Assembly: GCF_014775655.1 (NCBI RefSeq)
Contig: NZ_CP061274.1
Location: forward strand, 2,852,001-2,916,000
Direction of reading: 5' to 3'
DNA length: 64,000 bases
DNA from: Clavibacter zhangzhiyongii
Lineage (GTDB): Bacteria > Actinomycetota > Actinomycetes > Actinomycetales > Microbacteriaceae
Part shown: positions 42,294 to 50,997 of the stretch, one piece after another
Layout: each line of letters starts with the position of its first letter
How positions within the stretch are numbered: position 1 is the stretch's first letter
Notes under the pieces: generated by a model
Database searches by the model: none
The model's input: the letters and a program-made list of their open reading frames with translations, nothing else
Told to the model about the DNA's origin: nothing
Program-made: the position numbers and the translations under genes

Positions 42294-43922
42294 TCAGCCG
42301 CCGACGCGCGGGCCCGGGCGCCCCGCGACGGGCGCGCCCGACGGCGGCGCCCAGCGGTCGGCCACGGAACCCGCTGCCTCGCGCGCGTCCGCCCGCCGCT
42401 CCAGCGGCAGCCGCACCCCGAAGACCGTGCGGCCCGGCTCCGACTCCACCCACACCGCGCCCTGGTGCGCCGACACGATCGCCTGCGCGATCGCGAGACC
42501 GAGGCCCGTCCCGCCGGTGGAGCGGGCCCGGGATCCGTCGCCGCGCACGAAGCGCTCGAACAGGTTCGCCTGCAGATCGGGCGGGATGCCGGGGCCGTCG
42601 TCGGTGACGCGGATGACCGCGTGCCCGTCGGATCCGGCGCCCTCCACCGCGAGCGAGGCGACGACGCGCGTCCCCGCCGGCGTGTGGGTGCGGGCGTTCG
42701 CGAGCAGGTTGACGACGACCTGGCGGAGCCGGGCGTCGTCGCCGGGCACGGTGACGGGCTCCTCGGGCAGGTCGAGGTCCCAGTCGTGGTCCGGGCCGGC
42801 CGCGCTCGCGTCGCCGACCGTGTCGAGCAGGATGCGCGTGACGTCGACCGGGTCCGACTCCAGCTCCCGCCCCTCGTCGAGGCGCGCGAGGAGCAGGAGG
42901 TCCTCGACGATCGTGGTCATGCGCACCGACTCCGACTCGATGCGCGACAGCGAGTGCGTCACGTCCTCGGGCAGCTGATGCGGACCGCGGCGCGTGAGCT
43001 CGGCGTAGCCGCGGATGGAGGCGAGCGGCGTCCGCAGCTCGTGGCTCGCGTCGGACACGAACCGCCGCACCTTGGCCTCGCTCGCCTGCCGCGACGCGAG
43101 CGCGTCCGCGACGTGCCCGAGCAGGCCGTTGAGCGCGGCGCCGACGCGGCCGACCTCGGTGCGCTCGTCGGTGTCGGATGCGGGGACGCGCGCCTCGAGC
43201 GCGACGTCGCCGCGGTCGAGCTCGAGGGCGGCCACGTGGGTCGCCGTGTCGACGACGCGGTCGAGCGGGCGCAGCGCGCGGCGCACGATGAGCGCGCCCA
43301 CGAACGCGGCGAGCGCGAGCGTGATCGCGGCGACCACCGTGATCACCACGATGAGCTGGTCCACCACGTCGTCGGCGGGCTTCGTCGGGAGGCCGGTGAC
43401 GACGGTCGCTCCGGACGACGAGGTGCCGGCCACGAGCCGGTAGCTGCCGAGGGATCCGCCGAGGTCGACCGTGCGGGGGACGCCGTCGGTCGGCACGCTC
43501 TGCAGCTGCTGGCTCTGCCGCGTCGTGAGCTCGACCGCGCCCGCACCGCCCGGCTCGCCCTCGGCGGCGTCGCGGTCGGCGATGTACCCGCCCGAGACGA
43601 CGCCGTCGATGATGGTCGCGCTGATCGTGCCGACCTGCTGGCCGAACGCGCCGAGCCCGCCGGGAGGCGCCCCGGGGAAGCTGCCGTAGCCGCCGGGATC
43701 CCGGTCGACGAAGCTCTCCGAGCGCGCCGCCGTGGCCTGCAGCTGCTGGTCGACCTGCCGCATCAGCGACGCCTGCAGCGCGAGGATGCTGACCGCCCCG
43801 ATGAGGAGGCTCGCGAGCGCGAGCAGCCCCACGACGCTGAGGACGAGCCGACGGCGCAGCGTCATGCCGCGCCCGGCCGCGGTCACGCGATCGGCGAGGC
43901 GGGCGGCGAGCGGAGAGGTCAC
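42294..43922 (-). CDS. Two-component sensor histidine kinase
   Basis: 542 residues from GTG 43922, which overlaps the response-regulator stop (GTGA). Two membrane helices bracket an external sensor of ~130 residues. HAMP (IVRRALRPLDRVVDTA) leads to the H-box VSDASHELRTPLASIRGYAE, then N-box VVNLLANARTHTPAG, G1 VTDDGPGIPPD and G2 TGGTGLGLAIAQA. Class I HK of the TcrY/MprB type. Signal unknown. Confidence 0.92.
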   Translation of the reverse strand: MTSPLAARLADRVTAAGRGMTLRRRLVLSVVGLLALASLLIGAVSILALQASLMRQVDQQLQATAARSESFVDRDPGGYGSFPGAPPGGLGAFGQQVGTISATIIDGVVSGGYIADRDAAEGEPGGAGAVELTTRQSQQLQSVPTDGVPRTVDLGGSLGSYRLVAGTSSSGATVVTGLPTKPADDVVDQLIVVITVVAAITLALAAFVGALIVRRALRPLDRVVDTATHVAALELDRGDVALEARVPASDTDERTEVGRVGAALNGLLGHVADALASRQASEAKVRRFVSDASHELRTPLASIRGYAELTRRGPHQLPEDVTHSLSRIESESVRMTTIVEDLLLLARLDEGRELESDPVDVTRILLDTVGDASAAGPDHDWDLDLPEEPVTVPGDDARLRQVVVNLLANARTHTPAGTRVVASLAVEGAGSDGHAVIRVTDDGPGIPPDLQANLFERFVRGDGSRARSTGGTGLGLAIAQAIVSAHQGAVWVESEPGRTVFGVRLPLERRADAREAAGSVADRWAPPSGAPVAGRPGPRVGG

Positions 43923-44692
43923 TCGGCGGCCTTGAGCATGTAGCCGCTGCCGCGCACCGTGTGGATCATCGGGTTCCGACCGGCGTCGATCTTGCGGCGG
44001 AGGTAGGAGATGTAGATCTCCACCACGCTCGACTTGCCGCCGAAGTCGTAGCTCCACACCCGGTCGAGGATCTGCAGCTTGCTCAGCACGCGGCGCGGGT
44101 TGCGCATCAGGTAGCGCAGCAGCTCGAACTCGGTGGCGGTGAGCTCGATCGGGGAGCCGGCGCGGGAGACCTCGTGGCTGTCCTCGTCGAGGCTGAGGTC
44201 GCCGACGCGGATCACCGGGTCGACGCTGTCGCTGACCACGAGCGTCGAGCGGCGGATGAGGCCCCGCAGCCGCGCGACCACCTCCTCCAGGCTGAACGGC
44301 TTGGTGACGTAGTCGTCGCCGCCCGCCGTGAGCCCGGCGAGCCGGTCGTCGAGGGAGTCCTTCGCCGTGAGGAACAGCACGGGGATGTCCTCGGCGTCGG
44401 CCCGCAGCCGCGACAGCACCTGGAGGCCGTCGAGGTCGGGGAGCATGATGTCGAGCACCACGGCGTCCGGCTTGAACTCGCGCGCGGCGGCCAGCGCCTG
44501 GTGCCCGTTCTCGGCGGTGCGGATCTGCCAGCCCTCGTAGCGCAGCGCCATCTGGAGCAGGTCGGTGAGGGACGCCTCGTCGTCGACGACGAGCACCCGG
44601 ATGGGCGACCCGTCGGCGCGGGTGAGGCGGGGCTGCGGGGCGGCGGCGGGCTGGAAGCCGGAGGGCGGGGTGGTGGTCACGGGGACCATCAT
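43919..44692 (-). CDS. OmpR/PhoB-type response regulator
   Basis: About 257 residues; ATG 44692 is chosen because an AGGA site lies 8 nt upstream (44689 and 44698 are alternatives). A short Pro/Thr-rich lead precedes the receiver: VLVVDDEASLTDLL, Asp acceptor in VVLDIMLPDLDGLQVL, FLTAK and YVTKPF. The winged-helix domain is IELTATEFELLRYLMRNP and YISYLRRKID. Works with the overlapping histidine kinase. Confidence 0.93.
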   Translation of the reverse strand: MMVPVTTTPPSGFQPAAAPQPRLTRADGSPIRVLVVDDEASLTDLLQMALRYEGWQIRTAENGHQALAAAREFKPDAVVLDIMLPDLDGLQVLSRLRADAEDIPVLFLTAKDSLDDRLAGLTAGGDDYVTKPFSLEEVVARLRGLIRRSTLVVSDSVDPVIRVGDLSLDEDSHEVSRAGSPIELTATEFELLRYLMRNPRRVLSKLQILDRVWSYDFGGKSSVVEIYISYLRRKIDAGRNPMIHTVRGSGYMLKAAE

Positions 44693-44760
44693 CCGCATGT
44701 TCCTATGAAGCGGCCATGAGCGGGCCATGCGACGACCGCGCCGTCGCGGGAGGACGACGA

Positions 44761-44789
44761 CGGGCCCGGCGCGTGATGCGCCGGGCCCG
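44761..44789 (-). terminator. Hairpin terminator after terC
   Basis: Perfect 12-bp stem (44761-44772 and 44778-44789) with loop gtgat, 22 bp beyond the stop at 44812. Confidence 0.8.
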
Positions 44790-44811
44790 GATCGTGCGGA
44801 GCTGCGGGGAG

Positions 44812-45840
44812 CTAGTGCGTGTCCTCCGTCGCGCGGGTGACGGGCTCGCCCTCGACCGTCTTCCGGTCGTCCTTCTGCTTGTCTCCGCGGGTCTTCGCGA
44901 GGCTCGCGACGGTGGCGACCGTGATGGTCGCGCCGATGAAGAGGAGCGAGAACCAGATCGGGATCTCCGGGGCCCACAGCATCGGCTCGCCGCCGTTGAT
45001 GAAGGGCAGCTCGTTGACGTGCATCGCGTGCAGCACGAGCTTCGCGCCGATGAAGGCGAGGATGACCGCGAGGCCCTGCGAGAGGTACACGAGGCGCTCG
45101 AGCAGGCCGCCGATGAGGAAGTACAGCTGGCGGAGGCCCATCAGCGCGAAGGCGTTCGCAGTGAACACGATGTAGGCCTCGTTCGTGAGGCCGTAGATGG
45201 CGGGGATCGAGTCGAGCGCGAACACCAGGTCGACGAAGCCGATCGCGATGACGCAGAGCAGGAGCGGCGTCACGAAGCGCTTGCCGTCGATCTTCGTGGT
45301 GAAGCGGTCGCCGACGAAGTCGTCGTGGACGGGGAGGATCCGGCGGGCGATGCGCACGAACATGTTGTCCGCCGCGTTGCCGCCGTGGTCGCCCTTCAGC
45401 TGCTGGTACGCGAGCACGAACAGCAGCGCGCCGAAGATGTAGAAGACCCAGGAGAAGTTCTCGATGAGGGCCGCGCCGAGGGCGATGAAGCCCGCGCGCA
45501 TGATCAGCGCGATGACGATGCCGATCATCAGCACCTTCTGCTGGTACTTCCGCGGCACCGCGAACCCGGTCATGATCAGCAGGAACACGAAGAGGTTGTC
45601 GATCGACAGGGCCTTCTCGGTGAGGTAGCCGGCGAAGTACTCGCCGCCGTAGCCCCACCCGCTCGTGGCGCCGATGCCGACGCCGAACGCCAGCGCGAGG
45701 CCGATGTAGAACGCCGACCAGCGGGCGGACTCGCCGATGGTGGGCTCGTGCGGCTTGCGCACGTGGGTGAAGAACTCGTAGACGAAGAACGCGATGGTGA
45801 CCGCGATCGTGATGAGCCAGGTCGTGGGGGTGATGTTCAC
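44812..45840 (-). CDS. TerC family membrane protein
   Basis: 342 residues, GTG 45840 after ggagaccccc. About nine helices. TerC signatures: TEKALSIDNLFVFLLIMTGF, KVLMIGIVIALIMRAGFI and FVDLVFALDSIPAIYGLT. The conserved Asp in SIDNLF and ALDSIP are the presumed metal-binding residues. Family members export Mn2+ or assist metalation of exported proteins; linked to tellurite resistance. I looked for a yybP-ykoY manganese riboswitch upstream and saw none. Confidence 0.92.
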   Translation of the reverse strand: MNITPTTWLITIAVTIAFFVYEFFTHVRKPHEPTIGESARWSAFYIGLALAFGVGIGATSGWGYGGEYFAGYLTEKALSIDNLFVFLLIMTGFAVPRKYQQKVLMIGIVIALIMRAGFIALGAALIENFSWVFYIFGALLFVLAYQQLKGDHGGNAADNMFVRIARRILPVHDDFVGDRFTTKIDGKRFVTPLLLCVIAIGFVDLVFALDSIPAIYGLTNEAYIVFTANAFALMGLRQLYFLIGGLLERLVYLSQGLAVILAFIGAKLVLHAMHVNELPFINGGEPMLWAPEIPIWFSLLFIGATITVATVASLAKTRGDKQKDDRKTVEGEPVTRATEDTH

Positions 45841-46016
45841 GGGGGTCTCCGGAAGTGAGGCCGACGGGATATCGGGACGGCGGGTGGCGCGGATCCCCAT
45901 GGTCCCATGCGGGATCGCCCCGGACCGGGGAAATCCCTGCGACGACGCTCCGCGGATCGCCCGTCGAGGGAGCGGCCCGGCCGCCGGGCGTCCCCGAGCG
46001 ACGGCCGCCGGTCGGC

Positions 46017-46955
46017 TCAGCTCAGGCTCGGCGCCGCGAACGGGTAGGCGACGTACGCGAAGCGGCGCGAGTCGGGCGCCCAGCTCGTGACGTTGAGGGT
46101 GCCCTGGCCGCCGGGGAAGGACGCGAGGTCGCGCGTGCGGTGGCTCTGCCGGTCGATGACGCGGAGGATCACGTCGCGGTCGGCCGGGTGCCCGAGCGTG
46201 CCGGGCGGGAAGCTCACGTAGACGATGTGCTCGCCGTCGGGCGACGGGTGCGGGAACCAGTTGACGCGCTCGTCGGAGGTGAACTGGTGCACGTCGGAGC
46301 CGTCGACGCGCATCGTGAAGAGCTGCGCGTGGCCCGGCAGGTCGGATCCGCGCTCGGAGTTGTAGTAGAGCCAGCCGCCGTCGGGCGAGAACTCGGCGCC
46401 ATCGTCGGGGAAGCCGTCGTCGGTGAGCTGCGTCGTGGGGCCGCCGTCGACGGGGACCAGGTGGATGTTCGTGGTCCACTCGCCGCGCGCGTCGAGCTGG
46501 CCGCCGATGACGCTGAGCGTCGTGCCGTCGGGCGAGACGCCGTGGAGGTAGTTCTTGAAGCCGAGCGCCGGATCCCGGTCGGCCGTGATGCGTCGGCCCT
46601 CGCCGCCCGCTCCGTCGTTCCAGAGGACGCTGTAGAGGTGGCCGTCGCGGCCGGAGACGTACACGTGCGCGCCGTCGGGCGAGAAGACGTGGTCGTTGTT
46701 GATGGGCGGCACGCCGCCGAGGTCGACGGCCTGGAAGTCGACGGCGGGCTCGGGGAGGTCCGGATCCGGCTCCTCGGCCGACGGCGCGGGCAGCCGCCAC
46801 AGGCCGCCCTCGGCGTTCACGACGAGCCAGCGGCCGTCGGGCGTCCAGTTCGGCGCCTCGATGTGCAGCACGGCCGACTCGGCGACCATGCGCTCGGCGC
46901 CCGTCTCCACGTCGACGACGAGGAGACGGGCCAGCTGGCCGTCGCGCAGCGTCAC
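46017..46955 (-). CDS. TolB-like beta-propeller protein
   Basis: 312 residues, GTG 46955 overlapping the sugar isomerase stop (GTGA). Repeats of the WD40/TolB form: IEAPNWTPDGRWLVVNAEGG, NDHVFSPDGAHVYVSG, HGVSPDGTTLSVIGG, AEFSPDGGWLYYNSERG, FPHPSPDGEHIVYVSF and TSWAPDSRRFAYVAY, about six blades. No signal peptide. Coupled to a sugar isomerase, it may act in the same carbohydrate pathway. Confidence 0.85.
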   Translation of the reverse strand: MTLRDGQLARLLVVDVETGAERMVAESAVLHIEAPNWTPDGRWLVVNAEGGLWRLPAPSAEEPDPDLPEPAVDFQAVDLGGVPPINNDHVFSPDGAHVYVSGRDGHLYSVLWNDGAGGEGRRITADRDPALGFKNYLHGVSPDGTTLSVIGGQLDARGEWTTNIHLVPVDGGPTTQLTDDGFPDDGAEFSPDGGWLYYNSERGSDLPGHAQLFTMRVDGSDVHQFTSDERVNWFPHPSPDGEHIVYVSFPPGTLGHPADRDVILRVIDRQSHRTRDLASFPGGQGTLNVTSWAPDSRRFAYVAYPFAAPSLS

Positions 46956-48025
46956 GCGGCCGATCCGGTGGAGCCCGTGGAGCCGGTGGAGCCCGCCGCG
47001 GGCGCGTCGTCGCGGTTGTTCGCGAACGCCGAGTCGAAGAGGCTGTCGGGCGTCGGCCAGAGGAGGGAGCGCACCTGCGCGAGGGCGTCGGGGGCGCCGT
47101 GGAGTCGGTCCATCCCCGCATCCTCCCACTCGACGGAGACGGGGCCGTCGTAGCCGATGCTCCGGAGCGCCCGGAAGGCGCGCTCGAACGGGACGTCGCC
47201 GTGGCCGACCGAGACGAAGTCCCAGCCGCGGCGCGGGTTGCCCCAGCCGAGGTGCGAGCCGAGCCGGCCGCCGCGGCCGTCGGAGGTGCTCACCTTCGTG
47301 TCCTTGGCGTGCACGTGGTAGATCCGGTCGGCGAAGTCGAGGAGGAAGCCCACCGGGTCGATGTCCTGCCACATCATGTGGCTCGGGTCCCAGTTGAGGC
47401 CGAAGCCGGGGCGGTGGCCGATGGCCTCGAGGGTGCGGCGGGTGGTCCAGTAGTCGTAGGCGATCTCGCTCGGGTGCACCTCGAGCGCGTACCGCACGCC
47501 CTCGTCGTCGAACACGTCGATGATCGGGTTCCAGCGGTCGGCGAAGTCCTGGTAGCCGGCGTCGATGACCGACTCGGGGACCGGCGGGAACATGGCGACG
47601 TACGGCCAGATGCGGGATCCGGTGAAGCCCGTCACGCGCGTGACGCCGAGGCCCGCGGCCGCCTTCGCGGTGAGCTTCAGCTCCTCCGCGGCGCGCTGGC
47701 GCACGCCCTCGGCCTGGCCGTCGCCCCACACCTTCGAGCGGAGGATCGCCTGATGGCGGAAGTCGATCGGGTCGTCGCACACGGCCTGCCCGGTGAGGTG
47801 CTGCGAGAGCGCGTGCACCTGGAGGCCGTGCCGCTCGAGGATCTCGAGCCGCCCGCGGAGGTACGTCGGATCCTCGGCCGCCCGCCAGACGTCGAGGTGC
47901 TCGGCGGAGCAGGCGATCTCGAGGGCGTCGAACCCCCAGCCGCTCGCGAGCCGGGCCACCTCCTCCAGCGGCAGGTCGGCCCACTGGCCGGTGAACAGGG
48001 CGACGGGGTTGGTGATCTGGGGCAT
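46952..48025 (-). CDS. Sugar phosphate isomerase/epimerase (AP endonuclease 2 family)
   Basis: 357 residues with ribosome site cgagaggga. TIM-barrel features: GFDALEIACSAEHLDVW, VTRVTGFTGSRIWPYVA, VRYALEVHPSEIAYDY (Glu metal ligand), FGLNWDPSHMMWQDIDP (Asp/His metal ligands), HVHAKDTKV and VSVEWEDAGMDR. The C-terminus ends in a Gly-Ser-Thr repeat. Probably converts an unusual sugar or inositol derivative. Operon with the downstream propeller gene. Confidence 0.88.
   Translation of the reverse strand: MPQITNPVALFTGQWADLPLEEVARLASGWGFDALEIACSAEHLDVWRAAEDPTYLRGRLEILERHGLQVHALSQHLTGQAVCDDPIDFRHQAILRSKVWGDGQAEGVRQRAAEELKLTAKAAAGLGVTRVTGFTGSRIWPYVAMFPPVPESVIDAGYQDFADRWNPIIDVFDDEGVRYALEVHPSEIAYDYWTTRRTLEAIGHRPGFGLNWDPSHMMWQDIDPVGFLLDFADRIYHVHAKDTKVSTSDGRGGRLGSHLGWGNPRRGWDFVSVGHGDVPFERAFRALRSIGYDGPVSVEWEDAGMDRLHGAPDALAQVRSLLWPTPDSLFDSAFANNRDDAPAAGSTGSTGSTGSAA
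46967..46993 (-). repeat. Three 9-bp tandem repeats (Gly-Ser-Thr codons)
   Basis: Three copies of sgtggagcc on the + strand, encoding (GST)3 at the C-terminus of the sugar isomerase, directly before its stop. Short and possibly slippage-prone. Confidence 0.7.
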
Positions 48026-48125
48026 GGTTCCCTCTCGTCGACGGTGACGGTGGTGGTGGCGCGGGCCCGGTGACGGCGCGCGGGATCCACGCTACACACC
48101 GGGCCGCGCGCCTCCACGGCGGACG

Positions 48126-48962
48126 TCAGCGAAAGTTCGCCGACTGCGTGCGCTGGTAGCCGGCCAGGGTGACCGCGCCGAGGAGCAGCGTCCAGGCCGC
48201 GAGGATCAGCAGCGGGAGTCCCACGACGGCCGCGTCCTGCCGGGCGGCCGCGCTCGCCAGCGTGCTCCACGCGCCCGTCGGCAGCAGCACCGTGAGCGAC
48301 TCCCAGGGCGTGCCGCTCGTGTCACCGCCCGTGAACAGGCCGCCCGCGAACGAGAGCGGCAGGTACACGAGGTTGGCGAGGCCGAGGGCGCCGCGGGCGG
48401 GGAACCAGTAGCCCATCGCGAGGCCGAGCAGGGCCATCGGGACGGAGCCCGCGAGCACGGCGAGCGCGACGGCGGCGAGGGTCGGCGCGTCCACCCGCAC
48501 ACCGCCGGCCGTGACGCCCACGACCGCCACGGGCACCACGAAGGCCACCCCGAAGACGCACGCGACCGTGAGCTTCGCGGCCAGGCGGATCCACGCGGGC
48601 ACCGGCGCCGTGAACAGCCACCGTTCCCACGGCGACTCCCGGGCCGAGGCCACACCCACCCCGAACTGGAACGTCACCGTGCCCAGCACCGAGAACAGGA
48701 CGTAGCCGAGCAGGACGCTGAGCCGCGCGCTCGGCGGGCCGCCCTGCGGCAGGCCGACCACGACGTAGATGAGCACGGGGTAGGCGAGCAGCGGGAGCAC
48801 GAAGGCGGGCATGCGGGCGTTCTGCGCGAGCTCGCTTGCGACGTGGGCGCGGTAGATCGCGAGGCGGCGCCGCGCGGTGGGGCGGGCGGGGGTCGCGTCG
48901 GGGGCGGGAGCGCCGGGGGCGGGGACGTCGGGGACGGCCGGCGGGCGCGGGGTGGCGGTCAT
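48126..48962 (-). CDS. ABC-2-type transporter permease of the TOMM cluster
   Basis: 278 residues, ATG 48962 overlapping the ATPase stop (ATGA). After a Pro/Ala-rich N-terminus come six helices (FVLPLLAYPVLIYVVVGLP first, LPLLILAAWTLLLGAVTLAG last). The form is that of ABC-2 exporters. Last gene of the azole-peptide operon, it should export the mature peptide and may confer self-protection. No obvious terminator follows; only a weak long-looped hairpin is near 48065-48104. Confidence 0.85.
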   Translation of the reverse strand: MTATPRPPAVPDVPAPGAPAPDATPARPTARRRLAIYRAHVASELAQNARMPAFVLPLLAYPVLIYVVVGLPQGGPPSARLSVLLGYVLFSVLGTVTFQFGVGVASARESPWERWLFTAPVPAWIRLAAKLTVACVFGVAFVVPVAVVGVTAGGVRVDAPTLAAVALAVLAGSVPMALLGLAMGYWFPARGALGLANLVYLPLSFAGGLFTGGDTSGTPWESLTVLLPTGAWSTLASAAARQDAAVVGLPLLILAAWTLLLGAVTLAGYQRTQSANFR

Positions 48963-50014
48963 CGGGGGCACCCCGCGGGATCCGCGCTGCGCGAGCGGCC
49001 GGGATCGTCGCCGGCGAGGTCGTCGGCGGCGAGGTCGTCGTCGACCGGGACGTCGTCGCCGTCCGGCCCGGGTCCCGCTCCGGCCGTCGGCGACGGCGGG
49101 GGTGCCGCCCCCGCCGCGCCGCCCGCGAGCACGCGCTCCACTATCTCGCCGAGCCCCGGCTCGACCACCGTGAGCTCGGGATGCGGCACGGCGGCGAGCA
49201 CGAGCCCGGCCACGACGTCGGAGCGGTCGGTGTCGATGACCCACCGGATCCGCTCTCTCGCCCGCGGCTCCGCGCCGGACTCGGGCCGCGCCCCGCACGA
49301 CCGCACCTTGCGCGCCTCGTGCGCCGTCGCGCCGAAGCCGACGCGCCGGACGCCCGCGAGCCCGCGGAAGTCGGCGGCGGTCCAGTGGCCGACGACGCGG
49401 CCGTGGTCGAGGCAGACGACGGTGTCGGCGAGCGCCGCGACCTCCTCCATGTCGTGCGAGGCGAGCAGCACCGTGCGCCCGGAGTCCCGCACGGCGGCGA
49501 TGGCGTCGCGGACGGCGGCGCGCCCCGGGATGTCGAGCGCCGCGGACGGCTCGTCGAGCACCACGACGGGCGTGCCCGCACCGACCACGCACGCGAGCGC
49601 GACCCGGCGGCGCTCCCCGCCGCTGAGCCCGCCCGTCTGGCGGGACGCGAGGCGGTCGAGGTCGAAGCGGTCGATGGCCTCGGCCGGCGCCAGGGCGCGG
49701 GCGTGGGGCACGAGCGCGAGCGCCAGCACCTCGCGGACCGTGAGGTACTCGGGGAACGCGAGCGCCTGCGGCATCACCGCGACGAGCGACGCCGTGGGCC
49801 CGCCGCGCCGCACGTCGTGGCCGAGCACGCGCGCCCGGCCCGTGTCGGGTCGGCGCGTGGCGGTGAGCACGTCGATGGCCGTGGTCTTGCCGGATCCGTT
49901 CGGCCCCAGCAGCGCGTGCACGAGCCCCGGTGCGAGCGCGAACGACGCGGCGTCGAGGGCACGCGTGCGGCCGAAGGTGCGGGTGATCCCGTCGAGCTCC
50001 ACCGCGTCAGTCAT
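48959..50014 (-). CDS. ABC transporter ATPase of the TOMM cluster
   Basis: 351 residues. Walker A ALLGPNGSGKTTAIDVLT, Q-loop VAVMPQALAFPEYLT, signature GGLSGGERRRVALACVV, Walker B VVVLDEPSAALD and the H-switch LLASHDMEEV. After the ~220-residue ATPase comes a regulatory-type region and an acidic, low-complexity tail (Pro/Asp-rich, ~50 residues). Overlaps the SagB-type gene by 8 bp upstream. Confidence 0.9.
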   Translation of the reverse strand: MTDAVELDGITRTFGRTRALDAASFALAPGLVHALLGPNGSGKTTAIDVLTATRRPDTGRARVLGHDVRRGGPTASLVAVMPQALAFPEYLTVREVLALALVPHARALAPAEAIDRFDLDRLASRQTGGLSGGERRRVALACVVGAGTPVVVLDEPSAALDIPGRAAVRDAIAAVRDSGRTVLLASHDMEEVAALADTVVCLDHGRVVGHWTAADFRGLAGVRRVGFGATAHEARKVRSCGARPESGAEPRARERIRWVIDTDRSDVVAGLVLAAVPHPELTVVEPGLGEIVERVLAGGAAGAAPPPSPTAGAGPGPDGDDVPVDDDLAADDLAGDDPGRSRSADPAGCPR

Positions 50015-50951
50015 GGGATGCCTCCTCCTGGCCGAAGCGACGCGCGGCCGGCTCGGCCCCGCCGAACGAGATCGCGTAGAGCGACGACTGGGTCACCCCG
50101 TCGAGCCCGAGCACCGCGTCGAGCTCGTGGTCGACGAAGCCGACCCAGCCGAGCACGGGCAGGCCCAGCGCGGTCGCGACCAGGAGCGCGTTCTGCCCCA
50201 CGTGCCCCGCCTCCAGCAGCGTGAGCCGGTAGCCGCGCATCCCGTACTTGCAGCGCGAGCGCTCGAAGCTGCCCGTGATGACGACCGTGACCGCGGCGGT
50301 CTCCGGGATCGGCGCCATGAGCGACGGCGCCGCCCGGCGGAAGCGCGCCAGCCGGGACGCGCGCTCGAGCCCGGACACGTCCACGAGCGTCTCCTCCAGC
50401 GGGTCGAGCTGGTGGATCCCCGGCTCGAGCCCCGTCACCGCCCGCGCGACCACGTGCAGGTCGAGCGGGTACAAGCCGCCTCCCGAGGGCACGTGCCTCC
50501 CCGGCGTCCCGTCGCCGCGCGGCCCGTACGCGTACCGCAGCACCGTGGCGAGCTCGGCCAGCTCGACCGGCCGGCCGAGCGTGCGCGGCTCCGCCGAGCG
50601 TCGCGCCGCGAGCGTCGCGCCCAGCTCGTGCCGCACCGGCAGCGCGCGCGGCAGCGGCACGGCCGGGAGGAGCCGCGGCGCGGAGGTGGCCCCGCCCGGA
50701 CCCGCGTCCTGGATGCCCTGCGCCTCCTGCGCCATCTGGTGCGCGTACCGCACGTCGGTCCAGCCGGGATGCGTGATCCGCGTGATCTTCGACGCCTCGT
50801 GGAAGTCCTCCGCCGGGTCGCCCGCCGGGCGGTCGACGGCGCCTCCGACGCTGAAGATGGGCCCCATGCTGCCGAGGGAGCGCGCGGTCGCGGCCGGCTC
50901 GCTCGGGCGCTCCCTCCGGTCGGGGGCGGCGTCGGTCTCGATGGTGCTCAT
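50007..50951 (-). CDS. SagB-type FMN dehydrogenase (azoline oxidase)
   Basis: 314 residues of the SagB/ThcOx nitroreductase subfamily: TLAARRSAEPRTLGRPVEL, VLRYAYGPRGDGTPGRHVPS, GGGLYPLDLHVVARAVTG, LTLLEAGHVGQNALLVATAL and VGFVDHELDAVLGLDGV. It oxidises thiazolines or (methyl)oxazolines to aromatic azoles using FMN. N-terminal ~100 residues are a SagB-specific extension (HEASKITRITHPGW). Third tailoring enzyme of the operon, 46 bp after the YcaO gene. Confidence 0.9.
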   Translation of the reverse strand: MSTIETDAAPDRRERPSEPAATARSLGSMGPIFSVGGAVDRPAGDPAEDFHEASKITRITHPGWTDVRYAHQMAQEAQGIQDAGPGGATSAPRLLPAVPLPRALPVRHELGATLAARRSAEPRTLGRPVELAELATVLRYAYGPRGDGTPGRHVPSGGGLYPLDLHVVARAVTGLEPGIHQLDPLEETLVDVSGLERASRLARFRRAAPSLMAPIPETAAVTVVITGSFERSRCKYGMRGYRLTLLEAGHVGQNALLVATALGLPVLGWVGFVDHELDAVLGLDGVTQSSLYAISFGGAEPAARRFGQEEASHD

Positions 50952-50997
50952 GGGATCCTCCTGGTGCGGCGGGCGTGCGGACGGGCGGTGCCGGCCG

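Noticed and set aside
45841..46016. yybP-ykoY manganese riboswitch before terC
   Set aside because: The conserved loop sequences of that riboswitch are absent; only ordinary GC-rich hairpins are seen.
48065..48104. Terminator after the azole-peptide operon
   Set aside because: An 8-bp repeat exists but with a 24-nt loop, too weak to call.
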